Shown: one piece after another, positions 59,779-64,000 of the stretch
Position numbering within the stretch: the first letter of the stretch is position 1
How the letters are laid out: every line of letters starts with the position of its first letter
Assembly (NCBI GenBank): GCA_001557505.1
Contig: LSAX01000001.1
Location: 434,001-498,000 of the forward strand
DNA: 64,000 nucleotides
From: Reticulascus tulasneorum
Lineage: Eukaryota > Ascomycota > Sordariomycetes > Glomerellales > Reticulascaceae
Direction: 5' to 3'
The notes under the pieces: generated by a model
The model's input: only the letters and a program-made list of their open reading frames with translations
Told to the model about the DNA's origin: nothing
Database searches by the model: none
Made by a program: the position numbers and the translations under genes

Positions 59779-62115
59779 TTACTCGAAGTGAAACGTGGCC
59801 TTCGTCTCGCTTCTCCTCGTCCACTGATGGGTCAGCGTCTCCGGCTCCCTAACCTTCTCCCTGAAGATAGCCTCCGTGAGGTACTTGTACAAGAACTTGG
59901 TCGCGCCATTGTACGAGATGCCGTGGTCGCTGTCCGTGAACGCCAGCCAGTTCATCTTGGAAGGCGGCACGCCGGCGCCGACCAAGAGGTCCACGAGCGC
60001 GGCCGTGTTCTGGTAGTGCACGTTGTCGTCGCCGAGGCCGTGCATGATGGTGAACCCTCCGGCCGCGTTCATGAAGCCCTCTGCGTTGCGGACGGCGGTC
60101 TTGTCGTACCCGGCCGAGTTCATCTCGTATGTCTTCATGTAGCGCTCCGTGTACATGCTGTCGTAGAAACGCCAGTCTGACACGGGAGCGGTGATCAGGG
60201 CGGTGGAGAAGACGCCCGAGTTGGCTTCGAGAACCTTGGCAGACAGGTAGCCGCCGTAGGACCATCCCCAGATGGCCACCTTCGCAGCGTCAACGAAGGG
60301 GAATTCGGAAATCAGCTCCTGTGCTGCCCAGATTTGGTCCTCGGCCTCGAGAAGACCAAGCTGCGACGCCACCGTGGAGCGGAAAGCTCGTCCCTTGAGC
60401 CCGGTGCCGCGGTTGTCGACGGTGTAGGTGACGTACTCGAGTTCCGGGTCAGACGCGATGTACGCGCGCCAGCTGAGGCTCTGGAAGCGCTTCGTTACCT
60501 CTTGAGAGCCCGGGCCACCGTAGGGAAGGAAAATGGCGGGATATTTCTTGCTGGGGTCGAAGTTTGCGGGCAGACGCTGCATGACGTTGAGGCTGAAGCC
60601 CTCCGGGTGCTCAAGCTCGAAGTACGTGATGTTGGGTAGCTTGTACAGCTGCAGCTTATTCCACGCAGCTTCGTTGCTGGTGATGACCTTCAGGGGTTCG
60701 GTTGAGTTGATAGAGTACAGCTCCTGGTAAGGCACATCCGGGCCCTGGTAGCTGAGGATGTAGTAGGAGCCGCTGGCGGAGAAGGACGCGGTCCAGTATG
60801 CCGAGACAGTGTCATCCACGAGCGCTTTCTTCTCACCCGTGACATAGGATACCGAGTAGAGATGCCTTTCTGTGCTGTGGTGCTCTGTCGACTGGTAGTA
60901 GATCAACTGCCTGCCGGTATCGATCTTCAGGATAGCGGTGACTTCCCAATCACCGCTTGTGAGAGCCACACCCTCACCGCCCTGAACGGGGAAGAGGTAA
61001 ATGTGATTCCATCCCGACTCGTCCGACAGGTCAAGGTAGTGGCTTGTGTTGCAGGCGCCGGGCAATGTTCCGACGTAGGCAATGGCTCGGTTGTTGTCCA
61101 GCCACCCGTCGCTCCCGTCGCGCTCACGGACGGTGTTGGAAGTTACCGAGTCCACTTCGACGACAACGACAGTTTCGTGGTCCTGGACGCGGTTGAACGC
61201 TCTGTACAGGAGGTTCTTGTGCCCAGACGTGACCCAGGACACGTCGCCAATGATCAAATCCTCGGCTGGGAATGCATCGACAGCAACGGCAGTTATCTCT
61301 TCAGTCTCGACGTTCAAGAGGCTGAGAGCCACCGTCGGGTTGGTTGTGCCAACCTTGGGGTACCGCAGATCCAGCTCCACCGGGTATGGTGGTGCGACGG
61401 TCTGGCCCGCCATGTAGTACGGAACAGTAAATGTGCCAACGCCCGTCTCATCGAAGCTTAGGAAAGCAATGAATCGGCCGTCTGGCGAAAACCAGAGCGT
61501 GGAGCGGTCGCTGAAGATCTCCTCTTCGTACACCCAATCCGGAACACCGTTGAACTTGTCCGGGCCACCGTCGGAGGTTATCTGCACAATGGTGCCGTTT
61601 TTGTTGAGATACAGGTTGTTCCCGCGCACAAACGCGACATCGTCATTGACGGGCGACAGGGCAGCGAACTGGATGTCGCCAGCCTGGTCGGCAACAATGG
61701 GGGTGATGACGCCGGATTCGACATCGAGGACGGAATAGTCGCCGAAGTACGAGTACCGGTATTGCTTGGTGTAGTTTGTGGCAAACAAGATCTTCTTGAG
61801 ATCAGGCCGAATCCAGTACTCGACCAGGTCGGCGGGGATCTTGTCGGCAGCGACAAAAGTCTCAACCTCGTTGGTGACTATGTTATTCAAGACCAGGGCA
61901 TTGCCGACCATGGAAATGTACTGTCCGTCCTCGCCGGTAGCCAGCCATTGCACGGATCTCAAGCCGGCGCCGAACTCATTCCTCACGACCGTGTTATTGT
62001 AGGTCAAGAGCAGATTGCCATTGCCGACCGGCTGATGAGGCTGTCGCGGAGGGACAATTGCCCAGGCGACGGACGCGACGGCGGCGACACTGACGATGGT
62101 GGTGTGGCACTTCAT
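59779..62115 (-). CDS. dpp4: Secreted dipeptidyl peptidase IV (S9B)
   Basis: A single-exon gene of 778 residues with a signal peptide (MKCHTTIVSVAAVASVAWAI). The beta-propeller half includes VPDWVYEEEIFSDRSTLWFS, and the alpha/beta-hydrolase half has the S9 catalytic triad: Ser at about 619 in WGWSYGG, Asp at about 696-697 in HGLGDDNVHYQNT and His at about 731 in DSDHGISYN. DPP IV removes X-Pro or X-Ala dipeptides from peptide N-termini. Secreted fungal forms release amino acids for growth and can act on host peptides. Absence of a transmembrane segment fits the secreted rather than vacuolar form. The C-terminus ends FREKVREPETLTHQ plus a short tail. Confidence 0.95.
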   Translation of the reverse strand: MKCHTTIVSVAAVASVAWAIVPPRQPHQPVGNGNLLLTYNNTVVRNEFGAGLRSVQWLATGEDGQYISMVGNALVLNNIVTNEVETFVAADKIPADLVEYWIRPDLKKILFATNYTKQYRYSYFGDYSVLDVESGVITPIVADQAGDIQFAALSPVNDDVAFVRGNNLYLNKNGTIVQITSDGGPDKFNGVPDWVYEEEIFSDRSTLWFSPDGRFIAFLSFDETGVGTFTVPYYMAGQTVAPPYPVELDLRYPKVGTTNPTVALSLLNVETEEITAVAVDAFPAEDLIIGDVSWVTSGHKNLLYRAFNRVQDHETVVVVEVDSVTSNTVRERDGSDGWLDNNRAIAYVGTLPGACNTSHYLDLSDESGWNHIYLFPVQGGEGVALTSGDWEVTAILKIDTGRQLIYYQSTEHHSTERHLYSVSYVTGEKKALVDDTVSAYWTASFSASGSYYILSYQGPDVPYQELYSINSTEPLKVITSNEAAWNKLQLYKLPNITYFELEHPEGFSLNVMQRLPANFDPSKKYPAIFLPYGGPGSQEVTKRFQSLSWRAYIASDPELEYVTYTVDNRGTGLKGRAFRSTVASQLGLLEAEDQIWAAQELISEFPFVDAAKVAIWGWSYGGYLSAKVLEANSGVFSTALITAPVSDWRFYDSMYTERYMKTYEMNSAGYDKTAVRNAEGFMNAAGGFTIMHGLGDDNVHYQNTAALVDLLVGAGVPPSKMNWLAFTDSDHGISYNGATKFLYKYLTEAIFREKVREPETLTHQWTRRSETKATFHFE

Positions 62116-63243
62116 TCTCGGTCTTGGAGCGCCTCAAAATCAACTGCAGCCGGGATCGTAGAGAGCTCCCATCTATCTAGGTATCTATATTAACAAACCG
62201 GGACGAGCACTGGTATAAGTAGGAACCGGCGTGGGCGAACAGGGCCACAGGGCCACAGCGGCCAGGCCGCCAGATAGCCATCCCATGTTGATCGCGTCAC
62301 CCATTTTACCCAGCTATCCGGGGAACGAAAGCTCTTGTTCTAACAACCTTCCCTTTCCGAACTGTTGGAGTTCACTTGGAAGCACACGGCAGCGTCTTTT
62401 AAGATCGCAGGGCCCATAAGCATGCATGGCGACATTGTTTAATGTGCAAGCAGGATGATTGCAATTAGCATCCTGATCGGTGAAGCAGGGCCGATTGGCT
62501 GCTCCGTGGCAGGTCATTGCTCAATCTGGAAGGTTTAAGATCTCTAGCTCTTCGCCCTGACTCTGGAATGCCATCCAAAGGCTGGGCATTGCCGGGATAA
62601 TCTCTCGGCGGCATCAAAAAGTGCCAACAGAAATAGAGGGACCCCGTCGCTGGGTGTCTTCCCGATGCGGGCAGCTGCCGCGCCAGTCCCACGCAAGAAC
62701 TGAGTGTTACGTGCTGTATTTATCTGCCACCCTCATTCTTATTCTTATGCTGTAAGAGCGGACTTTTCCCGCCTCACCCACCTGACTGAATATTTGCTAG
62801 TTGGTGAGCATCAGAATGAATGACTCTCCAGACTCGGACATTTATATTGCTGTGAATTAATTCCGAGAACCTACTGCTGAGGGACAGACATCCTCCTAGC
62901 AAACAGAACATATACCCTCCAACAGCATTAATCAAATATCATGTTTATCTTTGGGTTGGTGACACGAATATGCACTCTTGTTCTCACCTGTCACCTTATT
63001 AAGAGTGGTTCAGTACAGTGTAAATAAGATCACACTGTCTTGCACGTGCAGGGCCCACTAAATGCTGCTTTCTGCCTAGCTCCATCCATTGGATGCGTTT
63101 CGACGCGAATTCTGGAGGTTTGAATTGCTTGTCGTGGATTTTGCCTAGTCTCGTCAGAAGCAAGACTTACTCACTCTACCTACCATACGATCAGAGGCAC
63201 CTGCCCACGCTGCACTTGCCTTTTAGGCCGCGAACATAATACA
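62116..63243. other. Divergent intergenic region between DPP IV and RSC7-like genes (1.1 kb)
   Basis: No gene is seen. The region is likely to hold both promoters. Confidence 0.45.
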
Positions 63244-64000
63244 ATGAGCATGGGACGTCGATCTGGTCGCGCAGCTGCTAGGCGCGCTGCTGCCGCCCTT
63301 GGTAAGCCTTCAACCTCTGAACCCCCGTCGCGATGCGGTTTTGTAGACCCTTTCGCGCACCTCTCTAACCTTGATGGTCCATCTCGCCCTTAGGAACTCT
63401 TACTAACAGAGAAATTATACAGAGAGCACCCCGAGAGGCTTCGAACTAATCGACGATGACGAGCCAATGCCTGATGCGAGCTCCGAGCCGGAAGCGCAAC
63501 CCGAACCGGAGGAGGCCAAAGCAGAGGCATCTGGAGATGAAGAGGAAGAAGAAGAAGAGGAAGAGGAAGAAGCCGCGAATGAAGAGGCCGAGGAGTCGGA
63601 GCCATCCGTGAAAGAGCCAACACCCCCGCCAGTACCCGTTATCCGGAGAAAGCGACTTGGCCGCCCGCCCAAGAACAGACCGCCAGATTGGGACAACATG
63701 ATCGAGGTTCCAGCTGACAGCGACAACACCCCTCGCCGAAGAGGTCGCGGCGGTTGGCGGGGAAGAGGTGGCCGGAAACCGGGACCAGGACAGGTCGCGA
63801 TCAAGCAGCAGCAGAGCATCGACAAGGAGGGAACTGTCGTCGACATCGTGAACGATGAGTGCGTACTTCCAGAGGATCCCGTCGGCGAGACCAAAGTCGA
63901 CAAGAACGGAAACCTGCAAGGAGACCGCGAGTATCGATGTCGAACATTCACCGTCTTGGGGCGAGGCAACAGACTTTACATGCTCTCAACGGAGCCCGCG
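63244..64000 (+). CDS. RSC chromatin-remodelling complex subunit RSC7/NPL6-like (partial)
   Basis: Exon 1 (63244-63301) encodes MSMGRRSGRAAARRAAAALG. A 121-nt intron leads to exon 2 from 63423, which runs off the window end. The second part is acidic with a long Glu run near 63540-63570, then PPPVPVIRRKRLGRPPKNRP with an AT-hook-like GRPPKNRPPDWD, a Gly/Arg-rich stretch (RRRGRGGWRGRGGRKPGPG), and the conserved RSC7 core beginning GTVVDIVNDECVLPEDPVGE and REYRCRTFTVLGRGNRLYML. RSC7 belongs to the SWI/SNF-like RSC complex, which slides nucleosomes in the nucleus. The C-terminus is outside the window. Confidence 0.88.

Noticed and set aside
59548..60180. 210-codon plus-strand frame
   Set aside because: It overlaps the 3' part of the DPP IV gene in antisense and has no start context or domain.

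Overview
The window is nuclear DNA of a filamentous ascomycete (Pezizomycotina, most likely a Sordariomycete). The evidence is: short introns of about 48-100 nt with CTAAC-like branch sites; HET, NACHT and fungal SLATT genes; a COT1-type kinase; a secreted DPP IV; and a LysM/GH18 chitinase of the killer-toxin-like class. The genus cannot be fixed from sequence alone. I find about 23 protein-coding genes or relics and one tRNA gene. Exon joins were worked out by hand from splice consensus and reading frame.

Layout. 1-3.8 kb is a gene-poor flank with one coding-like relic. 3.8-9.1 kb holds a glutathione-dependent formaldehyde-activating (GFA) protein converging on a large secreted group C chitinase. 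10.6-15.2 kb holds a secreted protein of unknown type, an F-box/ankyrin protein and a small cysteine-rich secreted protein. 15.8-19.6 kb holds a dienelactone hydrolase-like enzyme and a CorA-like transporter. 20.1 kb holds an initiator tRNA-Met gene with a 6-nt insertion at the canonical tRNA intron site.

20.4-35.5 kb looks like an accessory or conflict region. It has a coiled-coil protein divergent from an Hsp70-like ATPase, a NACHT STAND protein tail-to-tail with a decayed HET-domain gene, an unusual membrane-anchored surface protein, a second GFA protein and a two-transmembrane fungal SLATT protein. These families are known or suspected in fungal self/non-self recognition and regulated cell death. 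Their joint action here is inference. 35.5-38.5 kb is gene-free and carries a strong hairpin.

38.5-43.4 kb holds a secreted SGNH esterase, a DUF1857 protein and a class III aminotransferase. 43.8-53.1 kb is a conserved housekeeping block: SF3a subunit 2 (PRP11), the COT1/CBK1 kinase with a 2.6 kb gene-free leader, TIM54 and a FYV6/FAM192A protein. 54.7-62.1 kb looks like a nutrient-uptake group: an allantoate-permease-type MFS transporter, a secreted carboxylesterase and a secreted DPP IV. The window ends inside a gene for an RSC chromatin-remodelling subunit (RSC7/NPL6-like).
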